Shown: piece after piece, positions 8,736 through 17,088 of the stretch
Layout of the letters: each line of letters opens with the position of its first letter
How positions within the stretch are numbered: position 1 is the first letter of the stretch
The notes under the pieces: generated by a model
Told to the model about the DNA's origin: nothing
What the model saw: only the letters and a program-made list of their open reading frames with translations
Database searches by the model: none
Source of the DNA: an uncultured Sphingomonadales bacterium
Lineage (GTDB): Bacteria > Pseudomonadota > Alphaproteobacteria > Sphingomonadales > Sphingomonadaceae
Assembly (NCBI GenBank): GCA_903858875.1
Contig: CAIOKP010000133.1
Coordinates: 1-41,534, forward strand
Direction: 5' to 3'
Length of the DNA: 41,534 bases
Position numbers and translations under genes: made by a program

Positions 8736-9602
8736 ATGGACAGCCTGGTTACCACCGAGTGGTTGGCAGAGGATATGGCCGCGTGCGATCTACGGATCGT
8801 CGACGCCAGCAGCCACTTGCCCGATGCGGGTCGCAACGCGCGGGATGAATATGAAACCGGGCACATCCCCGGCGCGGTCTTTATGGATCTGGCGGATCTG
8901 ATCGATCCGGCGGCTGCGGTGGAGAATACCCTGCCGCCGCCTGAAAAATTCGCCAGCCGGATGCAAACGCTGGGCCTTGGCGATGGCAGCCGCATCGTTC
9001 TGTATGATGATTCCGCCATCCACAGCGCGGCACGGGCGTGGTTCATGCTGAAACTGTTCGGGGCGCAGAATGTGGCGATCCTTGATGGTGGCCTCGCCAA
9101 ATGGGCGACGGAGGCGCGCGCGATTGAGGCGGGCAACCGGCAATTGCGGCACCGGCATTTTACCACCTGGCAAGCGTCCACCCGGCTGCGCGTCAAGGCA
9201 GACATGCTGACCAATATCGTCAGCGGCGCCGAACAGGTGGTCGATGCGCGGGGGGCCGCGCGATTTATAGGCGCAGCGGCCGAACCGCGCCCCGGCATGG
9301 CCGCGGGGCATATCCCCGGCGCGCTCAATGTGCCTTATACCACGCTGTATCGGCCCGATGGGACGTTCAAGGACAAGGCCGGTTTACGCGCCGCTTTCGA
9401 AAGCGCCGGAGTCGATCTGTCCCGCCCGATCATTACAAGTTGTGGCAGCGGCATAACCGCCTGCGTGCTCATTTTTGCGCTACATCTGATCGGCAAGGAC
9501 GATGTGGCGCTGTATGATGGCAGCTGGGCCGAATGGGGCGCTGACCCCGCGGTCCCCAAGCAAACCGGCGCTTCGGCATCGGCCCCTGCGAAAACCGCAT
9601 AA
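8736..9602 (+). CDS. sseA: 3-mercaptopyruvate/thiosulfate sulfurtransferase (tandem rhodanese)
   Basis: This is a 288-residue two-domain rhodanese. The N-terminal domain contains LRIVDASSHLPDAGRNARDEYETGHIPGAVFMDL; the C-terminal domain carries the active-site loop SCGSGITAC with nucleophile C236. CGSG followed by a hydrophobic residue and T is the 3-mercaptopyruvate sulfurtransferase pattern; plain thiosulfate rhodaneses usually have basic residues there. It moves sulfane sulfur from mercaptopyruvate to acceptors. The ATG at 8736 has AAGGAGGA ten bases upstream, much better than the track start at 8688. It lies 26 bases before metC, at the head of a sulfur-metabolism block. The last 15 residues are an Ala/Ser-rich tail. 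Confidence 0.93.
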   Translation: MDSLVTTEWLAEDMAACDLRIVDASSHLPDAGRNARDEYETGHIPGAVFMDLADLIDPAAAVENTLPPPEKFASRMQTLGLGDGSRIVLYDDSAIHSAARAWFMLKLFGAQNVAILDGGLAKWATEARAIEAGNRQLRHRHFTTWQASTRLRVKADMLTNIVSGAEQVVDARGAARFIGAAAEPRPGMAAGHIPGALNVPYTTLYRPDGTFKDKAGLRAAFESAGVDLSRPIITSCGSGITACVLIFALHLIGKDDVALYDGSWAEWGADPAVPKQTGASASAPAKTA

Positions 9603-9628
9603 CGCCAGAACCGCATGAGAGAGATGTT

Positions 9629-10864
9629 TTGAGTTCACATCACACGCCCGATGATCTGACGCCTGCCACCCGGCTGGTCACCTCTGGCCGACGCCCGGAA
9701 TGGACGGGCACTGGCGATCATCCCTCGGCGGTGGTCAGCCCGGCGGTGTGGCGGGCCAGCACGCATCTCTATCCCGACATGGCGACTTTGCGCGCCGGGC
9801 ATTCGCAAAATGCCGATGGCAATTTCTATTACGGCCGCCGTGGCGCACCGACGCAATGGGCGCTGGCCGAGGCCCTGACCGAGATTGAGCCGGGCGCGGC
9901 GGGCACAGTGCTGTATCCGTCGGGCGTGGCGGCGATTGCGGGCGTGCTGCTGGCGGTGCTGAAACCCGGCGATGTGTTGTTGATGACCGACAACGCCTAT
10001 GAGCCGAGCCGGACGCTGGCGCGGGGCATGTTGGCCGACATGGGGGTGGACACTCGCTGGTTTGATCCAACCGATCTCGTCAGTTTCGAGGCGGCGATTT
10101 GCAATCGCACCCGCGCGGTCCTGCTGGAATCACCGGGCAGCCTGACGATGGAGGTGCAGGATGTGCCGGCGATCGCCGCGCTGTGTCGCGCCCGGGGCAT
10201 CGTCTCGATCCTGGACAATACCTGGGCCAGTTCGCTGGGCTTTGCCGCTTTGCCGCATGGTATCGACATCACGCTCATGGCGCTGACCAAGCATGTTGGC
10301 GGGCATAGCGACCTGATGATGGGCAGCGCGGCGGCGGGCGCGGAATGGTATGACCGCCTGCGCCGGCATTCGCAAATGCTGGGCACCGTCGTGTCGCCTG
10401 ACGATGCGGCGCTGGCGCTGCGTGGGTTGCGCACGATGGGCTTGCGCCTGGCGCGCGAGACCGAGAGCGCCAATCGCATCGCCGAATGGCTCGAAGGGCG
10501 CGCCGAAGTCGCCCGGGTGCTGTGCCCGATGCGGCCCGGTTGCGTGGGGCATGATCTGTGGCTGCGCGATTTCACCGGCGGCTGCGGCCTGTTCAGCTTT
10601 GTGTTCCGGGGCGGCAGTTCGGCAGGCCGCGATGCATTTATCGACGCGCTGACCCTGTTCGGCATCGGCTTTAGCTGGGGCGGGTTCGAAAGCCTCGCCA
10701 CCCCGCTCGACCCGGCGCGCGTTCGCACGGCCAGTGCATGGCCGCTGCCGGGCATGGATGCCGCCGATGTGTTTGGCGTGCGGCTGACCATCGGGCTGGA
10801 GGATGCAGGCGACCTGATCGCTGATATGACACAGGCTTTTGCGGTCTGGGCCGCCCACGCCTAG
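9629..10864 (+). CDS. metC: cystathionine beta-lyase (PLP enzyme), TTG start
   Basis: This 411-residue Cys/Met-metabolism PLP-dependent enzyme most likely cleaves cystathionine to homocysteine, pyruvate and ammonia. The PLP lysine is about K221 in LMALTKHVGGHSDLMMG; ILDNTWASSLGF carries the cofactor-binding aspartate. GIGFSWGGFESLATP near the C-terminus is the beta-lyase form rather than that of gamma-synthases. The start is TTG at 9629, supported by GAGAGAG just upstream and by a conserved N-terminus (ATRLVTSGRRPEW); the next in-frame ATG would delete part of the fold. The TTG overlaps the stop of a two-codon ATG-TTT-TGA mini-ORF. sseA ends 26 bases upstream. Confidence 0.92.
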   Translation: MSSHHTPDDLTPATRLVTSGRRPEWTGTGDHPSAVVSPAVWRASTHLYPDMATLRAGHSQNADGNFYYGRRGAPTQWALAEALTEIEPGAAGTVLYPSGVAAIAGVLLAVLKPGDVLLMTDNAYEPSRTLARGMLADMGVDTRWFDPTDLVSFEAAICNRTRAVLLESPGSLTMEVQDVPAIAALCRARGIVSILDNTWASSLGFAALPHGIDITLMALTKHVGGHSDLMMGSAAAGAEWYDRLRRHSQMLGTVVSPDDAALALRGLRTMGLRLARETESANRIAEWLEGRAEVARVLCPMRPGCVGHDLWLRDFTGGCGLFSFVFRGGSSAGRDAFIDALTLFGIGFSWGGFESLATPLDPARVRTASAWPLPGMDAADVFGVRLTIGLEDAGDLIADMTQAFAVWAAHA

Positions 10865-10885
10865 GTCAACTATAGTTCAACTAGG
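10860..10885. promoter_or_regulatory. candidate operator: imperfect palindrome before cobA operon
   Basis: An inverted repeat centred between 10872 and 10873 has a perfect core AACTATAGTT and outer arms CTAG/CTAG; 11 of 13 positions pair. It also contains the direct repeat TCAACTA twice, 11 bases apart. It is A+T-rich against G+C-rich neighbours, overlaps the metC stop codon and lies 57 bases before cobA. This geometry suits a dimeric repressor or activator of the sulfate-assimilation operon. The regulator is not identified. Confidence 0.45.
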
Positions 10886-10941
10886 GGTGGGCAAAGCCTT
10901 TCTGGCTGGCCTGTTGCGCGCGGCCCGCGCATGGGAACATC

Positions 10942-11733
10942 ATGAACGCTCCCGCTTCTCTCTCGACGCCCCACGGCATTCCCATCGGGAAAGTCTGGCT
11001 GGTCGGCGCCGGTCCCGGCGATCCTGACCTGTTGACGCTGCGCGCGGCGCGGTTGGTCATGGCGGCGCGGGTGATTGTGCATGACGGCCTGGTCTCGCCC
11101 AGCATTCTGTCGATGGCCCCGGCCGGTGCGCAACTGATCTCGGTTGCCAAGCGCCGCAGCCGCCATTCAATGCCACAGGACGACATCAACGCGCTATTAG
11201 TGCGCGAGGCCTTGTCGGGGCGCGATGTTGTCCGGTTGAAGGGTGGCGATCCGTTTATTTTCGGGCGCGGCGGCGAAGAAGCCGACGCCTGCCTTGCCGC
11301 CGGCGTCCCGGTCGAGGTTGTCCCCGGTATCAGCGCGGCGATTGGCGCGGGCGCGGCGGCGCTGCTGCCCCTCACCCACCGCGATGCCGCCAGCGTGGTC
11401 AGCTTTGTCAGCGGCCAGTGCAAGGGGTTGACCGACCAGAACTGGGCCGGATTGGCGGGCGTTGGGCGCACCTTGGTCATCTACATGGGCCTGGCCACCG
11501 CCGAGACGATTGCCGACAAGCTGATCGCCGACGGCCTTGCACCGGACACCCCGCTGGCCGTCGTTGAAAACGCGACGCGGCCACAGATGCGCGTGTTGCG
11601 CGGGGCCTTGGCCGAATTGGGCGATCTGGTCGCGCGCGAAGGGGTGCAAAGCCCCGCCATCATCATTATCGGCGCGGTTACCGCGCTTCAACCCACCGCA
11701 TTGCGCCATTTGGCGCTGGAGGCACAGCAGTGA
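10942..11733 (+). CDS. cobA: uroporphyrinogen-III C-methyltransferase (SUMT)
   Basis: This 263-residue protein methylates uroporphyrinogen III twice with SAM, giving precorrin-2, the siroheme precursor. It has the N-terminal VWLVGAGPGDPDLLTLRAARL, the central RLKGGDPFIFGRGGEEA and VPVEVVPGISAA of the tetrapyrrole methylase family. It lacks the CysG N-terminal dehydrogenase/ferrochelatase domain, so oxidation and iron insertion must be done by a protein coded elsewhere. As first gene of the operon it supplies the cofactor of CysI two genes downstream. The gene overlaps the next one by four bases (GTGA). The ATG at 10942 gives the usual N-terminus; an out-of-frame ATG at 10930 was not used. Confidence 0.95.
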   Translation: MNAPASLSTPHGIPIGKVWLVGAGPGDPDLLTLRAARLVMAARVIVHDGLVSPSILSMAPAGAQLISVAKRRSRHSMPQDDINALLVREALSGRDVVRLKGGDPFIFGRGGEEADACLAAGVPVEVVPGISAAIGAGAAALLPLTHRDAASVVSFVSGQCKGLTDQNWAGLAGVGRTLVIYMGLATAETIADKLIADGLAPDTPLAVVENATRPQMRVLRGALAELGDLVAREGVQSPAIIIIGAVTALQPTALRHLALEAQQ

Positions 11734-12026
11734 AGATCGTGACAGGCAACGACCTGAAAACTGGCGCAGTCACTTGGTGGGACGGGGCGGCATGGTCGCT
11801 CCATGTCAATGACGCGATGGATGTGGGCGACCATAGCGCCGACATCATCGCCCGCGAGGAAGCCGCCCGCCGTGTGGTGTCGGCCTATGTTATCGACGCG
11901 AGCAGCGATGTGGACGGCATCCGCCCGGCCCATATCAAGGACCGCATCCGCGCCTTGGGGCCGACCGTGCGCCTCGACCTTTCCCTCAAGCCAGCCGACC
12001 CCGCCGCCGGCACCTGGGTGATCTGA
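11730..12026 (+). CDS. DUF2849 domain protein of sulfite-reduction operon
   Basis: This is a 98-residue soluble protein (MKIVTGNDLKTGAVTWWDGAAWSLHV at the start, GPTVRLDLSLKPADPAAGTWVI at the end), matching the small DUF2849 family found beside cysI in alphaproteobacteria. It has no cysteines and no membrane segment. Its function is unknown; its fixed position between cobA and cysI suggests a helper for sulfite reductase or siroheme loading. It uses a GTG start overlapping the cobA stop (GTGA), and its own stop overlaps the cysI start as TGATG, so expression is translationally coupled on both sides. Confidence 0.88.
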   Translation: MKIVTGNDLKTGAVTWWDGAAWSLHVNDAMDVGDHSADIIAREEAARRVVSAYVIDASSDVDGIRPAHIKDRIRALGPTVRLDLSLKPADPAAGTWVI

Positions 12027-13666
12027 TGTACGTTTACGACCAATATGATCAGGCGATGGTGGATGCCCGCGTCGCCGAATTTCGTGACCAGACCCGCCGC
12101 CGTATCGAAGGCACGTTGTCGGAGGACAAGTTCCGTCCCCTGCGTCTGCAAAACGGGCTGTATCTGCAATTGCACGCCTATATGCTGCGCGTGGCAGTGC
12201 CGTATGGCACGCTGTCATCGGCGCAAATGCGCGTTCTGGGCGATATCGCGGACAAGTATGACCGCGGCTATGGCCATTTCACGACCCGCCAGAATATCCA
12301 GTACAACTGGATCAAGCTGGAGGATGCGCCCGACATTTTGGCCGATCTGGCCAAGGTGGAGATGCACGCCATCCAGACCTCGGGCAATTGCATCCGCAAT
12401 ATCTCGTCGGACCACTATGCCGGCGCGACCCCGGACGAGATCATCGACCCGCGCCCCTATGCCGAATTGCTGCGCCAGTGGTCGAGCTTTCACCCCGAAT
12501 TCCTCGCTCTGCCGCGCAAGTTCAAGATCGCGGTGATCGCGTCGGAAACCGACCGGGCGGCGATGCGCCTGCACGATATCGGCATCCGCATGGTGCACAA
12601 TGATGCGGGCGAAATCGGCTGTGCGTTTTACGTTGGCGGCGGCATGGGCCGCACGCCGATGATCGCGCCGCTGCTCAACGGTTTTGTGCCGCTGGACCAT
12701 CTGATCACCTATGCTGAGGCGGCGCTGCGCGTCTATAATCGCTATGGCCGCCGCGATAACAAGTACAAGGCGCGGATCAAGATCCTCGTCCATGAACTGG
12801 GCATCGACGAATATCGCGCGCAGGTCGAGGCCGAATTCGCCCATCTGCAAACGCAAGGGATCGAACCGCCAATCGCCGAGTTGGAGCGGATCAAGGCATA
12901 TTTTGTCGATCCCACGTTCGAAACCGGCCTGTCGGATGCAATCGACCTGTCGAATGCCGACTTTGCCCGCTGGGTCCGCGCCAATACCGCGCCCCACAAG
13001 GCCCCCGGCTATGCCATCGCCACGATCAGCCTCAAGCCATTGGGCAAGGCCGGCATTCCGGGCGACGCCACCGCCGATCAGATCCGCACGATGGCCGACC
13101 TCGCCAAGGCCTACAGCTTTGACGAGTTGCGCGTCACCCATGCCCAGAACATCGTGCTGCCGCATGTCAAAAAGGCCGACCTGTTCGCCCTGTGGCAGGG
13201 CTTGGTCGCCGCTGATCTCGCCACCGCCAACCTTGATGCGATCACCGATATCATCGCCTGCCCGGGCCTCGATTATTGCAGCCTGGCCAACGCCCGCTCG
13301 ATCCCGGTCGCGCAAAAAATCTCGGAACGTTTTGCCGCCTCGGCAAAGCAGGACGCGATTGGCGAGCTGAAGCTGAAGATCTCGGGCTGCATCAACGCCT
13401 GTGGCCACCACCACGCCGGCCACATCGGTATTCTGGGCGTCGACCGCAAGGGTACCGAGAATTACCAGTTGTTGCTGGGCGGCAGCGAGGGCGCGGATAC
13501 GTCGCTCGCCACAATCGTCGGCCCCGGTTTCTCCGAAGACGGCATCGTCGATGCCATCGAAAAAGCCACCAACCTCTACCTTGCAAAGCGCGAGGACGGC
13601 GAACGCTTTCTCGACACCTATCGCCGCATTGGCATGGCCCCGTTCAAGGAAACGATTTATGGCTGA
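12026..13666 (+). CDS. cysI: sulfite reductase hemoprotein (siroheme/4Fe-4S)
   Basis: This 546-residue nitrite/sulfite reductase reduces sulfite to sulfide with six electrons for cysteine synthesis. The coupled siroheme-4Fe4S ligands are visible: C412 and C418 in ACPGLDYC, C455 and C459 in SGCINACGHHH. Two duplicated ferredoxin-like halves are present, with GHFTTRQNIQYNWIKLED in the first and ELRVTHAQNIVLPHV in the second. Substrate-binding basic residues fit a sulfite reductase rather than a nitrite reductase, and the neighbouring cysH and cobA support this. No cysJ is in the operon, so the electron donor is probably ferredoxin or an unassigned partner. The start overlaps the DUF2849 stop (TGATG), and the end overlaps the DUF934 gene by eight bases. 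Confidence 0.95.
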   Translation: MYVYDQYDQAMVDARVAEFRDQTRRRIEGTLSEDKFRPLRLQNGLYLQLHAYMLRVAVPYGTLSSAQMRVLGDIADKYDRGYGHFTTRQNIQYNWIKLEDAPDILADLAKVEMHAIQTSGNCIRNISSDHYAGATPDEIIDPRPYAELLRQWSSFHPEFLALPRKFKIAVIASETDRAAMRLHDIGIRMVHNDAGEIGCAFYVGGGMGRTPMIAPLLNGFVPLDHLITYAEAALRVYNRYGRRDNKYKARIKILVHELGIDEYRAQVEAEFAHLQTQGIEPPIAELERIKAYFVDPTFETGLSDAIDLSNADFARWVRANTAPHKAPGYAIATISLKPLGKAGIPGDATADQIRTMADLAKAYSFDELRVTHAQNIVLPHVKKADLFALWQGLVAADLATANLDAITDIIACPGLDYCSLANARSIPVAQKISERFAASAKQDAIGELKLKISGCINACGHHHAGHIGILGVDRKGTENYQLLLGGSEGADTSLATIVGPGFSEDGIVDAIEKATNLYLAKREDGERFLDTYRRIGMAPFKETIYG

Positions 13667-14102
13667 CGTCCCGTTCCGTTTCCGCAGCGATGATGTCGTT
13701 GCCGACCCCGCTGTGACCGTCGACGCCTTTGCGGCGCAGACCAACGCGACCGCCGTGCGGATCGAACCGGGCGAGGACGCGCGCGCGCTGCTGCCCTTCC
13801 TGGACCGCCTGCGCTTGGTCGAAGTGAACTTCCCCACCTTTACCGACGGGCGCGGATTTTCCGCGGCACGCGTGCTACGCGAGGCCGGCTATACCGGCGA
13901 ATTGCGCGCGGTGGGTGACATCGGCGTCGATCAGCTGTCGCACCTGCGCCGTTGCGGCTTTGACGCCATCGCGCCCAGCGCCGAGCTTGACCCAGCCGAG
14001 GCAGCGACCGCCTTTGCCGTCTGGCCAGAGGTCTATCAGGCAACCGGCGATGGCCGTCCGCCGATCTGGGCGCTGCGCCACACGGCGGGGCGCGGGAAAT
14101 AA
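13659..14102 (+). CDS. DUF934 domain protein of sulfite-reduction operon
   Basis: This 147-residue protein (from MADVPFRFRSDDVV) belongs to DUF934/COG3749, usually labelled as probably involved in sulfite reduction. The core has VEVNFPTFTDGRGFSAARVLREAGYTGELRAVGDIGVDQLSHLRRCGFDAI, the family signature. Only one cysteine is visible, so it does not look like an electron carrier with an iron-sulfur cluster. The function is not established. The track start at 13401 is a shadow inside cysI; the ATG at 13659 overlaps the cysI end by eight bases, and cysH follows two bases after the stop. Placement between cysI and cysH implies a role in the same reduction pathway. Confidence 0.9.
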   Translation: MADVPFRFRSDDVVADPAVTVDAFAAQTNATAVRIEPGEDARALLPFLDRLRLVEVNFPTFTDGRGFSAARVLREAGYTGELRAVGDIGVDQLSHLRRCGFDAIAPSAELDPAEAATAFAVWPEVYQATGDGRPPIWALRHTAGRGK

Positions 14103-14104
14103 CC

Positions 14105-14908
14105 ATGGGCAACGCCAAGCCCCGTCGCGAGGACCACTCCGACGGGCGCACCATCGACCGCATCGACACCGCCCCAACCTTTACCGAGGGCGATGTCGCC
14201 GCGCTCAACCGCCAGTTTGCCGATGCCAGCACCGATGAAGTGCTGCGCGCGGTGTTGCTCGACCGCGTGGCGGGCGATGTGGCGGTGGTGTCAAGCTTTG
14301 GCGCCGAAAGCGCGGTGCTGTTGCACATGATCGCCGCGATTGATCCGGCAACGCCCGTGCTGTTTCTCGACACTGGCAAGCATTTCCCCGAAACGCTGGC
14401 CTATCGGGACGCCTTGGCGGAACGACTGGGGCTGACGCGGCTGATCACCCTGACGCCAGACGACGCCCTGATCACCAAACGCGACGAGAGCGGTTTACGC
14501 TGGTCCTACGACCCTGATGGCTGCTGCGACATCCGCAAGGTACAGCCGCTGGCCGCCGCGATGGCCGAATTTGATGGCACGATCACCGGGCGCAAAGGGT
14601 TCCAATCCGCTACCCGCGCCGGCCTCGCCCGCTTCGAACTCGACAAGAGCGATGCGGCTGGCCGGATCAAGGTCAACCCGCTCGCCAATTGGCCCGCCGA
14701 CCGCCTCGCCGCCTATTTCGCCGAACATGACCTGCCGGCCCACCCGCTGGTGGCGCAAGGCTATCCGTCGATTGGCTGCATGCCCTGCACCAGCAAGGTC
14801 GCGGCGGGCGAAGATCCGCGCTCCGGCCGCTGGCGCGGGTGGGATAAAACCGAATGCGGCATCCATGTGCCGGGGCAGGATGATGGCGAGTTCGAGCCAG
14901 CGTTTTAG
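14105..14908 (+). CDS. cysH: phosphoadenylyl/adenylyl-sulfate reductase, 4Fe-4S type
   Basis: This 267-residue enzyme reduces activated sulfate to sulfite with thioredoxin. The nucleotide-binding SSFGAESAVLLHM and VLFLDTGKHFPETL match the PAPS/APS reductase fold. Four cysteines, C140-C141 (DGCCDIRK) and C225/C228 (GCMPC), are the ligands of a 4Fe-4S cluster, which marks the APS-reductase type rather than the cluster-free E. coli PAPS reductase. The catalytic cysteine is C251 in TECGIH near the C-terminus. The preferred substrate (APS or PAPS) needs assay; the cysteine set favours APS. It is the last gene of the cobA operon, followed by a hairpin and a convergent gene. Confidence 0.95.
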   Translation: MGNAKPRREDHSDGRTIDRIDTAPTFTEGDVAALNRQFADASTDEVLRAVLLDRVAGDVAVVSSFGAESAVLLHMIAAIDPATPVLFLDTGKHFPETLAYRDALAERLGLTRLITLTPDDALITKRDESGLRWSYDPDGCCDIRKVQPLAAAMAEFDGTITGRKGFQSATRAGLARFELDKSDAAGRIKVNPLANWPADRLAAYFAEHDLPAHPLVAQGYPSIGCMPCTSKVAAGEDPRSGRWRGWDKTECGIHVPGQDDGEFEPAF

Positions 14909-14910
14909 GG

Positions 14911-14938
14911 GGTGCGCCAGCGGCAGGCGCCGCGCACC
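14911..14938. terminator. hairpin between convergent cysH and SDR genes
   Basis: GGTGCGC and GCGCACC form seven perfect pairs around a 14-base loop, in the 36-base gap between two convergent stop codons. On the minus strand a second fold (AGCGGTAGG with CCTGCCGCT, including a T-G wobble) overlaps it. The minus-strand start of this element, TTTAAGCGGTAGGTGCG, is repeated downstream of obgE with one change. A T-run follows neither side clearly, so termination activity is inferred from position. Confidence 0.55.
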
Positions 14939-14944
14939 TACCGC

Positions 14945-15889
14945 TTAAAACCACCCCTCCCGCCGATACCATTCCGCCGTCGCGCTTAACCCGCCCCGCG
15001 CCTCGATACGCGGCTGCCAGACCTCGGGCGGCACGGCTGCGGCGGGGCTGACCACCCAATCTGGGTGCGCCATATAGCCAACGCGGTCCATCGTCAGCTT
15101 GGCCTTGGCGCCGCGCAACCGTTGATCGCACCACGCAGCACAGACCAGCATCCAGCGCGACAGGTGAGGAACGAAGGGCTTTCGCCCTAACGCAGCCCCT
15201 ATCGCGCGGGCCATGTCGTCGTTACTCCAACCACCGGGCTCGCCATCGTCGGGTTCAAAGGTGTGGCTGGTGACCGCCTCGCCACCCGGGACCAGAGCGA
15301 GCAACAGGCGGGCGAGATCCTCAACATGGATCAACGACGCGTGGCCACCGGCCGGTACCGGCACCACACCCCATTTGGCGGCGCGAAACAATTCAAACAT
15401 TTCACGGTCCCGTGGGCCATAGATCGCCGGCGGGCGCACAATGGTCCAATCGAGACCACTGGCTTTCACATATTGCTCGGCGCGAGCCTTTGACGCGCCA
15501 TATTGCGACAGATTGGGTTCGCGCGCCGATAGCGATGACACGAAGATGAAACGCGACACCCCCGCCGCCTTGGCTGCCTCCAACACCGCCAGCGTGCCAT
15601 CGACATTGGCGATGGCAAATTCGGCGGGATCGGCAGCGTTGACGACGCCTGCCACATGGATCACCGCCTCGACCCCATCGACCAATTCGGCCAGCGCCCT
15701 CCGATTGGCGAGATCGCCCGCAACCCAGGTCACGCCGCGCGCCGACGACGGTTCGCGCCGGGCCAGCCCCTTGACCGCCATGCCGCGCGCCGAGGCCAAT
15801 TCGACCACCATCTGTCCCACAAAGCCGGTGCCGCCCGTCAGTGCGATCAAGGGGCGGTTCGAGCCTATGTCCGTGCCCATGCCGCTCAC
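14945..15889 (-). CDS. NAD(P)-dependent epimerase/dehydratase (extended/atypical SDR)
   Basis: This is a 314-residue Rossmann-fold protein with glycine motif ALTGGTGFVGQMVVELA near the N-terminus, VIHVAGVVNAADPAEF, FVSSLSARE and the catalytic YGASK (Y-x3-K). RPPAIYGPRDREMFELF is typical of NAD-dependent epimerases and of NDUFA9-like SDRs. The substrate cannot be assigned. It starts with GTG at 15889, overlapping the proB stop as GTGA; an ATG three codons later is an alternative. Coupling to proB suggests cotranslation rather than a proline role. The stop codon lies inside the repeated hairpin element described at 14911-14949. Confidence 0.83.
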   Translation of the reverse strand: MSGMGTDIGSNRPLIALTGGTGFVGQMVVELASARGMAVKGLARREPSSARGVTWVAGDLANRRALAELVDGVEAVIHVAGVVNAADPAEFAIANVDGTLAVLEAAKAAGVSRFIFVSSLSAREPNLSQYGASKARAEQYVKASGLDWTIVRPPAIYGPRDREMFELFRAAKWGVVPVPAGGHASLIHVEDLARLLLALVPGGEAVTSHTFEPDDGEPGGWSNDDMARAIGAALGRKPFVPHLSRWMLVCAAWCDQRLRGAKAKLTMDRVGYMAHPDWVVSPAAAVPPEVWQPRIEARGGLSATAEWYRREGWF

Positions 15890-17037
15890 ACCATCACCAA
15901 CTGATCACGGTGAACAATCGCCGATCGTGGCGCATAACCAAGGATGTCAGCATGTTCCGACGAATGCCGCCCGACCAGCGCGGCACATTCGCCCGCATCA
16001 TATTCCGACAGGCCATGCGCCAGAACAGCGCCCGCCGCATCGCAAATGGCGACCGCATCGCCGCGCGTAAACTGTCCCTCGATGCCGGTAATGCCCCGCG
16101 CTAACAGGCTGGACCCCTGCGCCAAAGCCTTCGCCGCACCGGCATCAATGGTCAACGAGCCCTTGAGCCGCAGCCGACCGCCCAGCCAAGCCTTGCGCGC
16201 CCGCCCCCGCGCCCGGTCGGTGCGCGGCAGGAACAGCGTTCCAATGCCCTGCGCGATCACGCGGGCGATCGGCTGATCCTTGGTCCCATTGCCGATGGCC
16301 AGCGCGATGCCTGCGATCTCGGCAATCTCGGCCGCCTGAAGTTTTGAAATCATGCCGCCGCTGCCCATACCGGACCCCGACAGCGGACTGGCCATGGCGC
16401 GAATCTCCGGCGTCACGCCTTTGACCACCGGCAACAGTGCTGCGCCCGGCTCTGACGGATGGCGGTCGTACAATCCATCGACATCGGACAGCAACAGCAC
16501 CGCACTGGCCCCCGCCGCCTGTGCTACCCGCGCGGCCAGCCGATCATTATCGCCAAACCGGATTTCCTGCGTCGCGACCGAGTCGTTCTCGTTGATCACC
16601 GGCACCGCGCCCGCATCGAGCAGCCGCGTCAGCGTCGCCGTCACGTTCAAATACCGCCGCCGATCCTCCAGATCCTCTAGCGTCAGCAGCAATTGCGCCG
16701 CGGTCAGCCCATGGCCCCCAAGCAGTTCCGCCCACAGGCCCGACAAGGCGATCTGGCCCACGGCCGCCGCCGCCTGCGCATCGGCAAGGCACCCGCGTCC
16801 GCCCTTATCAAGCCCTAGCGTACCCGCGCCCAGCGCAATCGCGCCAGAGCTCACCACGATGACATCCTGCCCGCGCCGCTTTGCCGCGGCGATTTCCGCC
16901 ACCAGTGCATCCAGCCAGGCCCGCCGCGCGCCGCCACGATCCACCAACAAAGCCGAACCGACCTTGATTATCAGACGCGGGCACAGGGCCACATCAGCGA
17001 GATCGGCAAGGCAGGTGATGTGGGAATGGTTGGACAT
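15886..17037 (-). CDS. proB: glutamate 5-kinase with PUA domain
   Basis: ProB phosphorylates glutamate at the gamma-carboxyl, the first and feedback-inhibited step of proline synthesis. This 383-residue protein has the amino-acid-kinase domain (LIIKVGSALL, VIVVSSGAIALG, VPVINENDSVATQEIRFGDNDRLAARVA, LLLSDVDGLYD, GSGGMISKLQAAEIA) and a C-terminal PUA domain (from about residue 285, GGRLRLKGSLTIDAGAAKALAQGSSLLARGI). I chose the ATG at 17037; the track start adds a Pro-rich piece with no homology. No strong ribosome site is visible. proC lies about 3.3 kb upstream; proA is not in the window. The start codon is about 100 bases downstream of the obgE stop. Confidence 0.95.
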   Translation of the reverse strand: MSNHSHITCLADLADVALCPRLIIKVGSALLVDRGGARRAWLDALVAEIAAAKRRGQDVIVVSSGAIALGAGTLGLDKGGRGCLADAQAAAAVGQIALSGLWAELLGGHGLTAAQLLLTLEDLEDRRRYLNVTATLTRLLDAGAVPVINENDSVATQEIRFGDNDRLAARVAQAAGASAVLLLSDVDGLYDRHPSEPGAALLPVVKGVTPEIRAMASPLSGSGMGSGGMISKLQAAEIAEIAGIALAIGNGTKDQPIARVIAQGIGTLFLPRTDRARGRARKAWLGGRLRLKGSLTIDAGAAKALAQGSSLLARGITGIEGQFTRGDAVAICDAAGAVLAHGLSEYDAGECAALVGRHSSEHADILGYAPRSAIVHRDQLVMV

Positions 17038-17088
17038 GGGTCTGCGCTTAGGGGAAAGCGGGCGGAGGGAAAAGGGGGGACAGGGAGG

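Noticed and set aside
12215-13837. 540-residue minus-strand ORF opposite cysI
   Set aside because: cysI has clear cofactor motifs on the plus strand; the antisense frame is open because of high G+C at codon position three and shows no family features.
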